Of a stretch of 64,000 nt of DNA, positions 11,385 to 23,866 are shown piece after piece; within the stretch, counting starts at the first letter, position 1, and each line of letters starts with the position of its first letter. Below the pieces are notes generated by a model that searched no databases, had not been told where the DNA came from, and saw only the letters and a program-made list of their open reading frames with translations. The DNA comes from Corynespora cassiicola (lineage: Eukaryota > Ascomycota > Dothideomycetes > Pleosporales > Corynesporascaceae): positions 186,001-250,000 of the forward strand of contig JAEUWY010000015.1 in the NCBI GenBank assembly GCA_022059125.1, read 5' to 3'. Made by a program: the position numbers and the translations under genes.

Positions 11385-13293
11385 ATGGCGTTGTATTATC
11401 TTTCTGTGCTTTTGACATTGACACAAAGCTGTACAGCTTTGGTCCATGGTGAAGGGCCAACGAACCGGAAGCCGAATTTTGTCATGATAATGACTGATGA
11501 CCAAGATCTGCACCTCGATTCTCTGAAATACCAGCCCGCAGTGCAGAAGCATTTCGCTGATGAAGGAACATTCTACAAGAAGCATTTTTGCACCATTGCG
11601 CTTTGCTGCCCTTCCCGAGTGTCATTATGGACAGGAATGGCAGGCCATAACACTAATGTGACTGATGTCAGACTACCATATGGTAGGTACCAAACATCTC
11701 CCCGTAGTCTGGTCTAACTTCCCAGGTGGATACCCCAAATTTGTATCGCAGGGTTTCAATGACGCCTATCTGCCTGTGTGGCTACAGGAAGCGGGATACA
11801 ATACATACTACACTGGGAAATTCCTTAATGCACACACCACTACAAATTGGAACAATCCGTTTCCAAAAGGTTGGAATGGAACAGATTGTAAGTTTTGCTT
11901 TCGCCACTGCACGACCAAGCTGATAGCGTAAAGTCCTACTGGATCCTGGTACTTATAAATACTATAATGCTACTTTTCAGCGCAACCAAGAACCACCCAA
12001 GAATTTTCCCGGCGAATACAACACAGATCTTGTTTCTGCTAGAGCACTTGAATTCCTCGACGATGCAGCTGCTTCTGATGCGCCGTTCTTTTTGGGTGTA
12101 ATGCCGATAGGGCCTCATACTGAGACGATTCTGGGCTCCGAAAGCCCGGACGGCATAACCAAGTTTAATCCACCAGTACCCGCAGACCGCCACAAGGACC
12201 TGTATCATGGAGTCAAGATTCCTCGCAGTGATAGTTTTAACCCAGAATCAGTAAGTCTCATCTAAATGGTCGACAACCATACGACTGACAAACCACAGCC
12301 CAGTGGCGCGAGTTGGGTCAAAGACCTTGTCCGTCAAAATGATACTGTAGTGGCTTACCATGACGAATTTTATCGTCTGCGGCTAGCTTCTCTAGCGGCT
12401 GTCGACGACTTGATAGACAGCGTGTTTGATCGTCTGGAAAGTCTCGGCCTCCTAGAAAATACCTACGTGATTTATACTACTGACAATGGATTCCACATTG
12501 GCCAGCACAGGCTTCCACCAGGAAAGTCTTGCGCATATGAAGAGGACGTCAACGTGCCGTTTTTCATCCGCGGACCAGGCGTACCAAAGGGAAAGACAGT
12601 CAACCTCCCAACATCACACACTGACATTGTCCCTACCATGTTCAAGCTTGCAAATATCCCTCTGCGCGAGAATTTTGATGGAACCCCCATTCCGACGCAC
12701 GACGGCGAGTTTGAAGATGCCAAGACAGAACACGTTAACATCGAGTTCTGGGGCGACAGTCTGGGAGAGGGAGCGTACAAGGGCGTAGACGCTATAAACA
12801 ACACGTACAAGGCCGTGCGCATCGTAAGCGAGGAGTACGATTTTGCGTACACCGTGTGGTGCACCAATGAACACGAGTTGTACGACATGAAGGTATGGTT
12901 GCCGACCATGTGACCGCGATTGTCGAGACTAACCTGCCATAGGTCGACCCAACCCAAATGAACAACATCTGGAGGACGAACGGAACCACCGGCAACTTCA
13001 ACATTAACGGGTTGCAGTCTCGCCTCGACTCCCTACTCATGGTCCTGAAATCGTGCAAGGGCCAGACCTGCGTGAAGCCGTGGGAGACATTGCACCCGAA
13101 AGGCAATGTCCGCAATTTGGAAGATGCAATGGACCCAAAATATGACGACTTTTATATTGGACAGCCGCAGGTTTCCTTCTCGGAGTGTGCTCCGGGGTAT
13201 CTCATCAACGTTGAAGGGCCGCAAGACGTTTTGCCTCTTGTCTCCAATGAGTTTGACTACATGAAGGGACACCATTGGAGCGAATGGACCTAG
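11385..13293 (+). CDS. Secreted arylsulfatase (N-acetylglucosamine-6-sulfatase-like)
   Basis: Five exons (11385-11682, 11726-11887, 11934-12250, 12299-12892, 12943-13293) join in phase to 573 residues; the four introns are 43-50 bp. A signal peptide covers about the first 18 residues. The metal-binding MTDDQD lies at residues 36-41. The sulfatase signature CxPSR is present as CCPSR (residues 74-78), so Cys74 is the residue expected to be converted to formylglycine. Further conserved features are GKFLN, the 'GPHTE' region and TDNGFHIGQHRLPPGK. The double-Cys form of the signature resembles glucosamine-6-sulfatases and SULF enzymes, and fungal arylsulfatases share it. Such enzymes release sulfate from sulfate esters outside the cell. 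It sits between two HET genes with no obvious functional partner. Confidence 0.9.
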
Positions 13294-13383
13294 GAATGGA
13301 GCTGGAATGGCATTGTTCTAGGCCTTGAAAGTATATGATAACACCATAATGAGTAGTACGAGTCATGCCAACCATTCAAATAA

Positions 13384-15368
13384 TCAACGCAGTGTAAATT
13401 CTGCATCAGATACATTGTTCCCTTGTAACAAATCCAGGGCCCCCCCTTCCATCAGGCCATGCACGTAGCACTCGCCAACCAGCTGATATCCATTATTTAT
13501 TCTCCTCAGCAGCACCGGCATGCTACACCCGTAGAGAATACAGATGATATCAGTGAGAAGAACGTCTTGCCGCGCCATACCAACATATCCCTTCTTGGTC
13601 GTAAAGAGGCGACGCGATAGATTGATACGATCCCTCGCGATCAGGGCGTCGCGCAAATCACTCGGACTGATTTCGGCAAAACTCGGCTCCGAGAGGAGAT
13701 ATGTCGACATCTTCTCACCTGCTACCAAAAAGTCGGCGTTCCCTTCGAAGAACCAATTGCAATACTTTGCGAAATGGCTTGATGCAAGGACTTCGAGGTC
13801 TTCATTAGGGAGTGTGCCTTGAGCCTTTACAAGCGCCGGAACAGCGAGAAGGCTGCTCCAGTCTTTCGTCAGCCGTTCAACCTGCACGTTTCGGTTTGCG
13901 ACCAGTGTCCTCCAAATTGCCTCGCGCATATTTTCAAAGCTGCCGTATGCATTCAATGTATTCTTAGATTGTTGGACAGTCGATTTTGGCCACCCGCGGC
14001 CGGATTCATCTTGCCAAATGCATCCCATGCCGTCGAAAGTGTCCACGATGAAGCCGCGGCAGGTCAATGCCCCTGGTTCTGCGTACGAAATTTGGGCAGT
14101 GGTACTTCCGCATGCATTGTGTGGCTCGTCGCCCAAAGATCCCAGCATACGTGCTGAGGTCCAATCCGGGACCCAAGACGGCAGAGAGTACATGCCCGTG
14201 GCGCCAACACATCTGATAACCTCAAGAGTTTTACTGACGTCGATGGCAAGCTTGGCAAAATCGGTATACACTTCTTCAACAGAGGCCTTGTAGTTTGGTT
14301 GAATGCGTCGAGCCAGCTCCTGATCCATGAGAGCGGGAAGTCCATACACTTTGTCGCGAGGGTCAGTCGCAGCAACCAGGCGACTCAAGCCCATTACACG
14401 GAACAGATCAACGCTGTCATCTGCCGCCATCTCACGCTTAAGACCTCGATTTCCTCGACGACTCCGAGAGTTTCGAATATGCGCTTGTCCAGCTACCGTC
14501 CGGCGCTCTCGAGCTCCCTCTGCATGTAGACGTTGATGGTTTCGTCGGTCCTGTTCAGAAGCTTGAAGACACGGTGGATGTCGATCCATCGGACGGTTTC
14601 TTCTCCGCATAGTACGGGCATGTCCGCTTTCCCCAAGGATATCTCTTGCAAGATCCATGCGCGCGACCAGAACCTTCGGAGTGCAAACTCGTGGAATGCC
14701 TTCCAACTACCGTCCCCGAAAACAGCCTGATCGTTGTGTAGTACACTGCTGAGAGAATTGGGGTTTTGCAGATCATCGTCACGTGCGATTGCTTTGATGA
14801 GCTGGATTGCCTGTTGGCTGTCGGGAGAAGAAGGTCCCAGCCAAACTACGGGTGTTATCGCCCTGTGGTAAATGTCTCGCATGCGTTTGACTTGGGTCGC
14901 TCGCTCGATTATATCTTGCTGGTTGATACATAGAGCATCGATCCAGATTTTCCAGCCGTTCTTGATGTATGGCTGGGTCCGGAGGACTCTCAAAGCTGCA
15001 TCTAGGTTTTCGGTCACATCCATTTCGATGCCATTTACTAGAATTCGTCTTGTGATGGCAGGGTCGCCCTAAGTATAGCTGAGGGCCATGTAATCACCCC
15101 ATCTGTATCGGAATTTGGGCAAATTAGATGTCGCCGATGCATTTGGCGAGTTCACTAAGACCCAGTCTTGGCTGAGGCTCCGAAGCTGCGATGGCCTTAT
15201 GCCGTGGTTTTCGTATTCCTGTTGAAGACTGGCTAAATGTTCGTCTGTATAAAATTCATCACTGATGTTGAAGTGCTCGAGAGTGCATTGCACTTGATCA
15301 TCTTGATCTGCGGAGGGATGGATTGTAACGAGTCTGATATCATCAGCTACCAGCTGTTTGTACAACAT
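13384..15368 (-). pseudogene. HET-domain gene interrupted by one in-frame TAG
   Basis: The frame from 15368 starts like a HET protein (IRLVTIHPSADQ, CTLEHF) and reaches MALSYT, then TAG at 15071-15069, then continues in the same frame as GDPAITRRILVNG with WIDALCINQ and RAWILQEISLG. In intact relatives the stop position is the Trp of ALSYxWG, so TGG has become TAG at codon 100. An 83-bp intron at 14414-14496 (GTAGCT donor, GACAG acceptor) joins the second part in phase, through ATDPRDKVYGL and the C-terminal CYVHGLMEGGAL, to the stop at 13384. Otherwise the gene would encode 633 codons. Alternatives: a truncated product from an internal Met near 15023, stop read-through, or a second lesion instead of the intron. 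It lies tail-to-tail with the sulfatase, 90 bp apart. Confidence 0.8.
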
Positions 15369-16178
15369 GTCAGCGTATCCAGAAAAGAGCCAAGCTAATA
15401 GATATTTCTCGGGGAGGCCGAGTTAAACTTATGTGGGTAGCGATTGCCCTATAGTTGCTGGCTTCTGGCGCCACAATATCCGGGCTTGTAGCAGAAAGCA
15501 ATCAGACGCAGATTTGACGCACGCGGTAGTGTTGTTTGTAGATAGGCTGTGCTTGGCACACGGTTTTATGTCTCTTTTGGTCTGGGGCGTTCTTCAGACC
15601 CTGTTCTCTGGGGCCAACTCTGGTATTTTTCGGCGGTAACTATCCCTAGAACGATGAGGAGTTTCACAGTACGGGGAGTAATACAAATATAGAGATAAGG
15701 CGCCAAGGCTGGAGAGCACCAGCAGCAAGATTTCTCGGAAGTGGGATCAGCTGAATAGTCCAGGAACAGGTGGATAGGGATCGCTCTGCACCAGCCACTG
15801 TTTAAAAAGGCCGCTTCTGCCTAAGAAGGCTGAGGGGTTGGCTTTGGCGAAAGTTGCCACAGTTGCGGAGATGATCACAATACGAGTGGCTATCGATAAG
15901 CGTCTCGCTAAAGCTGCGCCACAAAGAGGTGAGGACTTAGTGTGTCGTTACTATTGATTGAAATGACTCTATGAAGTAGGATCATCTTCTCCAGTCATGC
16001 ACTCCCTTGAGTTCCCTTAATTATATTCCGGTAGATATGCTCTTGGTTGTGAGCTCCTAATAAAATAATCTGAAGACATCATGCGCATAGATCCCAATAC
16101 AGAGATAATGTCAAGCTTTGCTCTCATAGAAATAAAAAGATAGAACTAGGCAGAGGCAATTTATGCTATACTACTGTA
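15369..16178. other. intergenic region upstream of the interrupted HET gene
   Basis: 810 bp with no recognisable gene, AT-rich toward 16000-16160. It would contain the HET promoter and the 3' end of the CoA-transferase gene. Confidence 0.55.
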
Positions 16179-18077
16179 TTATTCACTCCATTGAGCAAGA
16201 TGGGACCCCGGAATGCATGTCCCTCGATCATACCCCAATTCCGTGTGAGGACCTTGGCCCTCCCTCTCTAGCTGCACAATCTGCCTCCAATCTACCGCTA
16301 CACCGAATTCATTCTCCTTTCCCCAATTCATGCGTACTTTTGTGAAGCGCTTCGGATCATACATTTTCCCCTTTCCTTCTCCCTGCGATCGGCGACTGAG
16401 CATCTCGACTTTGGCCACCAATGGATGAAGTTCGGTGTCGTGGCGCGCGGAGAAGCCAGGATTCATCCTCAAGAGCTCATGGTGTGTCTGATCGTCATGG
16501 ACACCAAGCCCTAGGTACCAGAGATTGAATTGTGTCAGCGAGACGTCAACGTTATAGGAGCCGCCAACGGTAGCCCGCTGCAATAGCGCTTGACACACGG
16601 AAATGGCGCCGATAATCCCAGTTCTGCCATTGAAATGTGTTAAATCACTCTGGTAACATTGAGACACCCGTAGTGGTCCCATAGGCCGGGGGAAGGGTGC
16701 CTTACTGGTAATCTGAATTGGGCAGTAGAGGGATGACCGGCTCGTCAAGCCCAAAGTACTTCCCTTGTACCCAAGGTGTCCCGGTCAACTTAAATCATGA
16801 GTAAGGAATGGTTCAGCTTTTCTCATTTCGGTCAACTCACTGCATCACTTATTTGCTGCCATCCCGACCGGAAAGCCCATTCTCCCTTCCAGCCATAGCA
16901 GCACTCACGAAGGTGAACTATGCCCCTACCCCTCCGCCTGGCGACTTCCTGGACGTAGGTCCTCGAGAACCCAAGTTTTTCCAGTGCACCAGGCCTGTAT
17001 CCATCAACCATGACATCGGCGTCCTCGAGCAGTTGCTTGAGTTTGAGCTTACCCTCCGGGGTTTTCAAGTTCAAAGAAGTATCTCTTTTGCCAATCTGTG
17101 TATCGTAAAGGAAGATTGTGTCTGGGAGCGTGTGCGATGAGATCCGTAGGACGTTTGCTCCCAACAACGCTAGTATCGATGAGATGGTGGGTCCGGCGAC
17201 TACACGGCTCAGGTCCAGAACATTGATGCCAGCGAGCGGTCTGTATCGGGAGTCTACAGTGGGCCACGCCACAGGCGGAATATCTTCCATGATACGATTG
17301 ACGTTGTAAATGGGTTCATTTTCCATGGCCTTCCCGTGCGAAGTGAGGCGGAATTGCTCGGGAGTGTAACAGATGGTACCAGCTTGTCTCCAGTACTCGT
17401 TGGATTCTATGTCCAGCCACCGGCTGTCCCGTCGAGCTATCACATCTTTGAATATATCGAGTACGGTATTGTAGTGTTCCGGACCTTGCAAGTCGAGTCG
17501 ATGCTGGGGTAAATCAAGCATGGTAAAGGTGTTGGTAGGGTTCAAACTCCCGTGCAAATGGAAGAATACACCGTCCTTGGCCTTGTACCTGGTTGGTGCT
17601 AAATTAAAGGGGAACTTGTATGGAGCAAAATGCATTAAAATTAGGGCACGCTACGTACATGTTTGTTGCTGCACGTCTGTATGATTCATGGAGATTTCCA
17701 AAGTCCAGGTGCGTTAACCGATCTCTCAAGAACGGATCCCAAATGGACGCTCCATTTTCGGCCTTGAACATGTAGGTAGACATGAGGAACATCGATGCGC
17801 TATACACATCGAGAGTTACCGATTGCGGTGGCAAACCATACCGGTTCTGTGCGATGGCATCGCTGAAGAGGCCTGCAAGCGCCCAAAGCGCAGAGGAGGA
17901 TTCAGAGAATTTCAACAAAGAAGGTATGAAAGGATGAATCTTTTCCGGTACAAATCGGACATGACCAGCCCTCTCGATAACACTTTCTGGTAAGTCAAGT
18001 CGAGGATCCGCAATCAGCTTTTCCAAAAGAATGCGACGAGCTTCGGTAGCGACATCAGCAGTTCGGTCTGCTGTCAT
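16179..18077 (-). CDS. CoA-transferase family III (CaiB/BaiF-like) protein
   Basis: Four exons (18077-17659, 17588-16841, 16788-16706, 16623-16179) are in phase and give 564 residues. The splices rebuild family segments: NMYKAKDGVFFHLHGSLNP across intron 1 (70 bp), SDALTGTPW with YFGLDEP across intron 2 (52 bp) and NSDYQTGIIGA across intron 3 (82 bp). The core motifs DLSRVVAGP, DADVMVDGYRPGALEKLG and the Gly-rich GGSYNVDVSL region are those of family III CoA-transferases, which move CoA between carboxylic acids (or racemise acyl-CoA). The protein is longer than bacterial enzymes, with an extra N-terminal half, as in the fungal two-half forms. It lies next to a C2H2 regulator and an AtuA-like gene on the same strand, suggesting a role in activating a carboxylic acid for breakdown. 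Confidence 0.85.
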
Positions 18078-18961
18078 TTTGTTTGATGTGTGTTGCTTTT
18101 ACGAGTTGTAGCTCCGATTTCGTGGGCCTTGAGTATGGGATAATAATAGCTTTTTGATGCTTCTTGGATGCCAAGGAATAGTTGCGGTCGAAAGTTGCGA
18201 AGCTCGGTTGCCCGCTCGCCCGCACGCCCACATGCCCACATGCCCACATGCCCACATGCCCACATGCCCACATTCCGCGGCCAACCGCTCCAACATCCTC
18301 TCCTGCTACCTTTAAATTTTCGGCCGAGGATACGTACACCATAGATGGTAATCGTCTGATAGAGAGAGTAAGAGAGTAGAAGGACCCGAGAATCTGCTCG
18401 GTTGTTACACTGCTGAGTGAGGCCTAGGCATGAGTTTTGAGTTTCAGCTTGTTCGGACCCATGGTAGGAGAGTGCATGAAGGAGTAACCATGAGTTTGTA
18501 TTTCTGAATGATGCAACAGGCCATATATAAAAAGAGTTATATCTGCACGATGAAGGAGGACTGCGCTACTCGAGTAGCAAACAATGGCCGTAGAGCACGG
18601 GTCATGAGTAGAGCCTGTTGAACGCGGATGGTCAAGTATGCGAAAGAAATTTATTTTTGTAGGTACCTCGAATACAAACGAATGTACCACATATAGCGAC
18701 TTCATTGCTATGCAAGCTGCACTCAGCAGCAACTCACCGTTTTCGGTGTACGAAATTGGAACGTGAACAGTTCTCATCAGTTCCCCCCCCCCCCAAGCTC
18801 AGATGTTTACCGCAGCACAGCCTTCAAAAATTAGGAGAGTCAATTTTGGAGCCAACAGAAAATGAAGTGGCTGCTATAAAAATCGCTAGACATTTGAGCA
18901 TGGGACGGAGTGTACGGTGGGAATAGACAATTCCCCGAAAGACAATTGACTCGAATTAATG
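18078..18961. other. intergenic region with octamer minisatellite
   Basis: 884 bp between the CoA-transferase start and the end of the C2H2 regulator gene. Besides the CCCACATG array listed separately it has a poly-C run (18783-18792). No gene supported. Confidence 0.55.
18227..18273. repeat. Tandem CCCACATG octamer array
   Basis: Five perfect copies of the 8-bp unit CCCACATG plus a seven-base partial copy, preceded by two degenerate units (CCCGCACG-like). It lies about 150 bp upstream of the CoA-transferase start codon. Reverse-strand relatives of the word (ATGTGGGC, TGTGGGCATA) recur at 27060-27190 beside the hydrolase gene of the same cluster. Confidence 0.95.
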
Positions 18962-21269
18962 CTAACCGGAATGTCCGAATTCGGTGAGGCGTTGGCAGTG
19001 AAGTTTCTGCTTGAGAAGATCCGCGCGGACATCGAATCCTCTAGCCATATGTGACATTGCTGGGGGGTTGGCGTCAGACTAGATGACGGTTTGGGAAAAG
19101 GGGAAATGAAATACCTCCCCAGCTGGCCTTGCGCTGAAATATGCCTGCAAAACATCCCAGCAGTTCAATGGCTAGCGTGGTTGAATCTGAAGTATCGTAA
19201 ATATTAGTGTTGTGGAGCTCAAAATTATGAACATCCTTGCTAGAGGTCATGATCATGTCAATTAGGCGTTCAACCAATTCTCGTCTTTCATTCTGATGAT
19301 CATGATCCAGGGACTGTCGACTGTAGATGAGCCAGTTACAAAGGATGTGAACACAATGAAATACTATAATGGCCGAGTTTGGAGGTATCTCGACAGCTCG
19401 CGATGGATTTGTCCACCATGGGCTCAGTTCAAAAGTAATACACAACGAGTTTATGGCGTATCGGGCCGCATTCTGGAGGGCCGTAGGTGATGGCGCCTGG
19501 ACCTGATGGAATATCGCCGAACTCGGCTCATCAAAGTCAGAATAGGTATCGGTTTGAACACCAAGGTGTTCATATCGTCTCTCTTGGAGGTGTTGTTTGT
19601 ACTGGGCTAAGTCGACGTGCGGCAACATATTGATGTGATCAATGAGCGGGAGGCAGCCAGTCAGAAGCCGATGCCGTGTATTCGATATGTCCAGTTTAGG
19701 AAAAGACATCCAGATTTCTTGCCACCGATTTGACGCTCTTGACAAGAGCCAAGTAGGCGGCACATGATGAGTACGACTCCGTGAATCTAGTTGGCCCTCA
19801 TCAGACTGGAAAATCTTCCACGCGGCTTGGTTTAATGCAGCCACGAGCGCCATGCAGCCAAATTCGTTGATCGGAGCCATCTTTGTATAATCGATAGTTT
19901 GTGCACGGTACCTGGAAAAGTCTGAAGGGTCTTGTACCATGTCATCGGAGCTCATGCCCGGGTCCATCAATTTGGCCCATTCCGTACGAAACATGGGCAA
20001 TTCGAGATCAGAGCGTGAAACAAACTGCTCTCGCCAGCTTTCGAGGCTATCAGCCTCCCATAGTGCCTCGTCGCAAGGCATGAGTATGTCGGTCGAGGTG
20101 AGATCAAGGTCCGGCGTGCCATTGACAAAGGCATGGGCGGTGCACATGACGTACATAATGGAGAATAATATTCGCTTTCTCCCCTCATTCGCGGCCCAGG
20201 ATCCCCATTCAGCGGCCCCAAGCGGCCCATTCCGTTCCACCGGGCAGGACTCACTGTACGCCAGTTTGACTTGATCTGCCAGCGTGACCAGGGAAGTCAT
20301 ATGACTTACACTGCTGTGTTCGAGCACCATGTCACCCGAACAGAGGCCAAAAGTGGTCTGATTCATCAAGGTTTGGAGAATATATGCTGGCAATTGCTCG
20401 GGCTGCGCCGAGTCCACCTTTTTGAGAGCCTCTTGTAGCGCAGTCCGAGTCTCGCTGTGCAGTCGTCGTGCGAGCGCATTCTGCATGTTAAATATGGCCC
20501 CGACCGCCAAGATGGAGAGTAGCAAGCACCTCGGGGTTGCCTTAGGGAGAGAAGAAGCATTCCTTCTCCTCGGAGCAACACCAGGGGCCGACGTCGTCCG
20601 GAAGTGGCTAGACTGGGGATTAAAGTGGGCATAGATCGTTGGTAAATGTAGAAACGGGAAATTCGGATAGAAGCACTGGCGGTAGGAGTCTAGCAAGGGC
20701 TCGATAGAGATTTGGTCCAGAATGTCTTTTTGTTGAGGTGGGCTTGATAAAAGAGACAGGCTTCTCTCATGCCCGTTGAGGTACTGGTGGATCAATGGTG
20801 TGCTTGGGCGAAAGAGTGGTGAGCAAGGAGGCGAGGCGTCAAAGATTGGGCGCAGTCCGAAGAACTTTGTAGCAGCACTCGCAAGAGCAAAAGCTTCCGT
20901 TTGCTCGTCTTCGGCGGCCGAATGGAGCTTCCAGTCGTCGGTATATGTGAGAAGAACCTGTGTCTTGACGTCGCGAGCGGGGCTATCCGTAGACTCCCGC
21001 CGATGCCGAACCGGGCGGCCGGGCGACGCCGTTAAGTTCCTTCTGGTGGCTCTGGGCCGCGAGATTGCCGTGCGTTGGGCGGTACGCTCGCTCTCACCCT
21101 CATGAACGTGGTTAACATGACGTAAAAGTATATCGCGACGCGCAAAGCTGCGAGAGCACAGGGTGCAATGGAATGGCCGTAGGTCAGTATGCGATGCTTC
21201 GTGTCGCGCGAGATGATCCCGCCTCACAAAATTCCGATCACAGAACCCACACTGGAAGTGTCTCACCAT
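18962..21269 (-). CDS. C2H2 zinc-finger transcription factor with fungal-specific domain
   Basis: Two exons (21269-19115, 19059-18962) give 750 residues. Two C2H2 fingers open the protein: Cys-x2-Cys ... His-x3-His at about residues 7-28, and the second at about 35-57. Both have the RRDHLARH/RRDILLRH recognition helices typical of fungal GC-box binders. The body (about 190-560) is a fungal-specific transcription factor domain (LLDSYRQCFYPNFPFLHLPT, RCLLLSILAVGA). The last intron (55 bp) is inferred because it replaces a random tail by an amphipathic ending (ARGFDVRADLLKQKL). It is embedded between the CoA-transferase and the AtuA-like gene, all on one strand, and is the obvious candidate regulator for the 16-29 kb cluster. 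No autoregulatory site was identified. Confidence 0.88.
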
Positions 21270-21763
21270 TGAAGGGGAGAGGAGGTATATTAACGAGGGA
21301 GCGTGGAGAAGGACGAGAGCGAGAAACGCGCAGCTTCCGTGTTCACGAACGTAAAGGGGGAAGCATGCGGGATCGGCCGAGGGAGGATGTGGCCTTGGTC
21401 AAAGCGAATTCGCGGATGATGAGTGGTTGAAGGGAGTTGGAGGATGTTGGAGTATGTTGACGGGGGAGTGGAGGTCTGAATAGCGGGTGTCTAGGGAAGT
21501 CGGTGCTTAAACACTGGGTCAAGGTCGGTAGAGACAGGACTTCACTCAGATGTCGAGAAATACTTGACGACTCGATTGGCCGCTCCATCAGCTGCGTACA
21601 AGGAATACTGTACCTCTGTTTACAACGAGTGTTTTTCAACCTACACAACAATTCTTCGTTTCCATTCTAGCGACAAACGTCTCGAATACCATTGACACTT
21701 GATAATCAACTACCAACTGAACAGCGGACGAGAATTTGTCACCTCCAAAGCAAACACGTTTAC
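21270..21763. other. intergenic region upstream of the C2H2 regulator
   Basis: 494 bp holding the regulator promoter and the 3' end of the AtuA-like gene. GGAGNGGG-like purine runs near 21290-21480; no further feature. Confidence 0.5.
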
Positions 21764-23866
21764 CTAGATTCTTCCTCGTTCGAGAAATTTGCGGGGTAAC
21801 GGAACATGCCGAGCACGGACGTATTCGGCGACATTTTTCCCCAGTATATCGTACGTGCTAGTGCTGTTGATCCCCCGGTCCAGATGGTTGTGCAAGAGAA
21901 AGTGGACGGCATGAAGACCATGGAATTCCACTCGTTCGATGCGCTCGCCTGTTTTGTATTCGGTTCCCAATATCTCCTTGAAATAGGAGATTGTCAAGAT
22001 GCTTCGAAGCCAACTGTATTCATCCTCATCGCGAGCCCATAGACCAACGTTGGCATTCGGGCCTTTATCTCCTGATCGACCATGTATGATCCACCCAAGT
22101 GGCCCCATGACTGTATCGCCAAAAGTCTTCAAGTCTACGGGACTCGCGGGATCATAACTTTCCTGCAACGACGGATACGTGAACGTATCAAGTGGGGGTG
22201 CGATTGTATACACCTCGCCGTTGAAATGGATAGAATGTTCTAGGACGTTTTGGGGCATCAGTGCGACGTTGTACTCGCTGTAAGGCTGGGGCAGCCCGGA
22301 AGTTATTGCCTGCAGAATTGTCAATCGTTGCTTACATATTAACTCCCCAAAAGGCATCGTACCGGCTGCGGTGTAGCTCCGGGGTATCTAAGCCAAGTCA
22401 ATCATACAGCAGCCTGGTTCTGGAAGTATCACACTTACGAGCGCATGATTACGTCCAGAATGGGCTGCAAAAAATTATCTGGAGACAAGTGTTCGCGCGA
22501 TGGAGCCTGAGCAAATACTCTAAAGTTCACAGTCGCTGCATTTTGCGACTTTGGGTTATCTTCAGCCACCCCAAAAGTATCGAAATGGAGCAAAGAAAGG
22601 TTCGAGATGGCCGCTTCGCCAAGTCCTGAGAGAATGTTTTGCTTCAAGAGGTTGGCCTTTGCCTCAATATCGAGCCCAACTAGAGACCAGTGAACCTCTG
22701 CTTTGTAACACTGTTTTTTCGTGATTCCAACCTTGGTGGTTGGTGGAGGGGGCGAGCCGGAGACTCCAAGGACTTGCACACGATTTTTGCCAACAGTGCT
22801 CAGGGTGATGTCGTGCAATTTTGCTGTAACATCTGAATTGTGGTATCTAGAAAAGGTTTGTTAGTAATTAATAGGTGATGGAATGTTGGTTTCGTTTGGG
22901 TTGTCTTACAAGGGACCCTGAATCTCATAAAGTAATTGCGCGGTAACGGTATCCTCGGTGACGCAGCCTCCACTGCCGTCGAGTTTGGTAATAATAGCAC
23001 CTCCCGACTGATCGACTTCAGCAACAGGGAAACCAGGGTCGAATGATTCGGGTAAGGATTTGAACCCCGAAAAATTCCCACCGGTTATGTAGGTTGAGCA
23101 TTCGATAAGGTGGCCGGTTACAAGGGCGGAAGCTAGCTCTTGATGTTGATTCGGTGTCCAATTATGCCACCAGATGGCAGCACCTATAACTAGACTTGCA
23201 TCTGCAACGCGACCACAGATGATGATGTCTGCGCCAAGCTGAAGCCCTCTGGCAATTCCACCAGCTCCTAGGTAAGCCTGCGCGAAAACCGTATCCTTGG
23301 GCAGCGATGGCAGCTTTTCATAAGTCATTATATCCAACAAGGCGGGCTCTCCTTTCTTGAGAGCTTCCTGAAGTGGGTCTAGGGCCTCATCACCAGAGAC
23401 CCAAGCTGTTTGGAGTGGTAGCTGCTGATCGCGTATGACAGAATCCAAGGCAATAGCCAAAGCTTCCGGATCGCTTGCGCCTGCATTCACCACTACCTTG
23501 ATGCCCTTGCGGGAGATGGCAGGAAGAGATGCTTTGATGGATGAGAGAAAGGACTTTTCGTATCCAAAGTCACCTTCACGTGAAGCTTTGTCGTCATTAG
23601 CACTCGACACTCCTGAGCAAAGCCGGAGACCCACCAGCGCGGTCTAGCTTTCGCTGACTTGCCGACACCATATTTCCCTCCGACATCCAGTCTCCGATTA
23701 TCACATCAATGCGCTCACTGGCATCAGTCGCCACTGCGAAGCCGTGGCGACGGTCAAATACCGACCCACTGACACCCTAGGGATACATTAGTGGCTGGGA
23801 GGCTTGGCATGCACTGTGGAGAGCACGAACGCATAGCCGCAAAGGGCGCTTCTCAGTGTTTGTCAT
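21764..23866 (-). CDS. AtuA-like (DUF1446) acyclic terpene utilisation family protein
   Basis: Six exons (23866-23831, 23776-23635, 23585-22910, 22846-22439, 22387-22363, 22309-21764) join in phase to 610 residues; the 12-codon first exon and the 25-bp fifth exon are easily missed. Recognisable N-terminal DUF1446 segments are IDVIIGDWMSEGNM, KVVVNAGASDP, AQAYLGAGGIARGLQLGADIIICGRVADAS and GHLIECSTYITGGNFSGFK. The last ~110 residues carry the AtuA-like C-terminal domain (HGRSGDKGPNANVGLWAR). Bacterial AtuA belongs to the citronellol/geraniol degradation operon; its biochemical step is not firmly defined. Most probably cytosolic. It faces the BVMO gene across an 879-bp divergent region and lies beside a CoA-transferase, which supports a catabolic role for a branched or terpenoid substrate. 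Confidence 0.88.

Noticed and set aside
14493..14495. Second TAG and frame change in the interrupted HET gene as further lesions
   Set aside because: An 83-bp intron starting at GTAGCT bridges the two frames in phase. I keep this explanation, though read-through of the frame past the TAG is also protein-like, so it is not excluded.
18783..18792. Poly-C tract as a phase-variation or slippage element
   Set aside because: Not in a coding region and common in this genome window; likely simple mononucleotide repeat.
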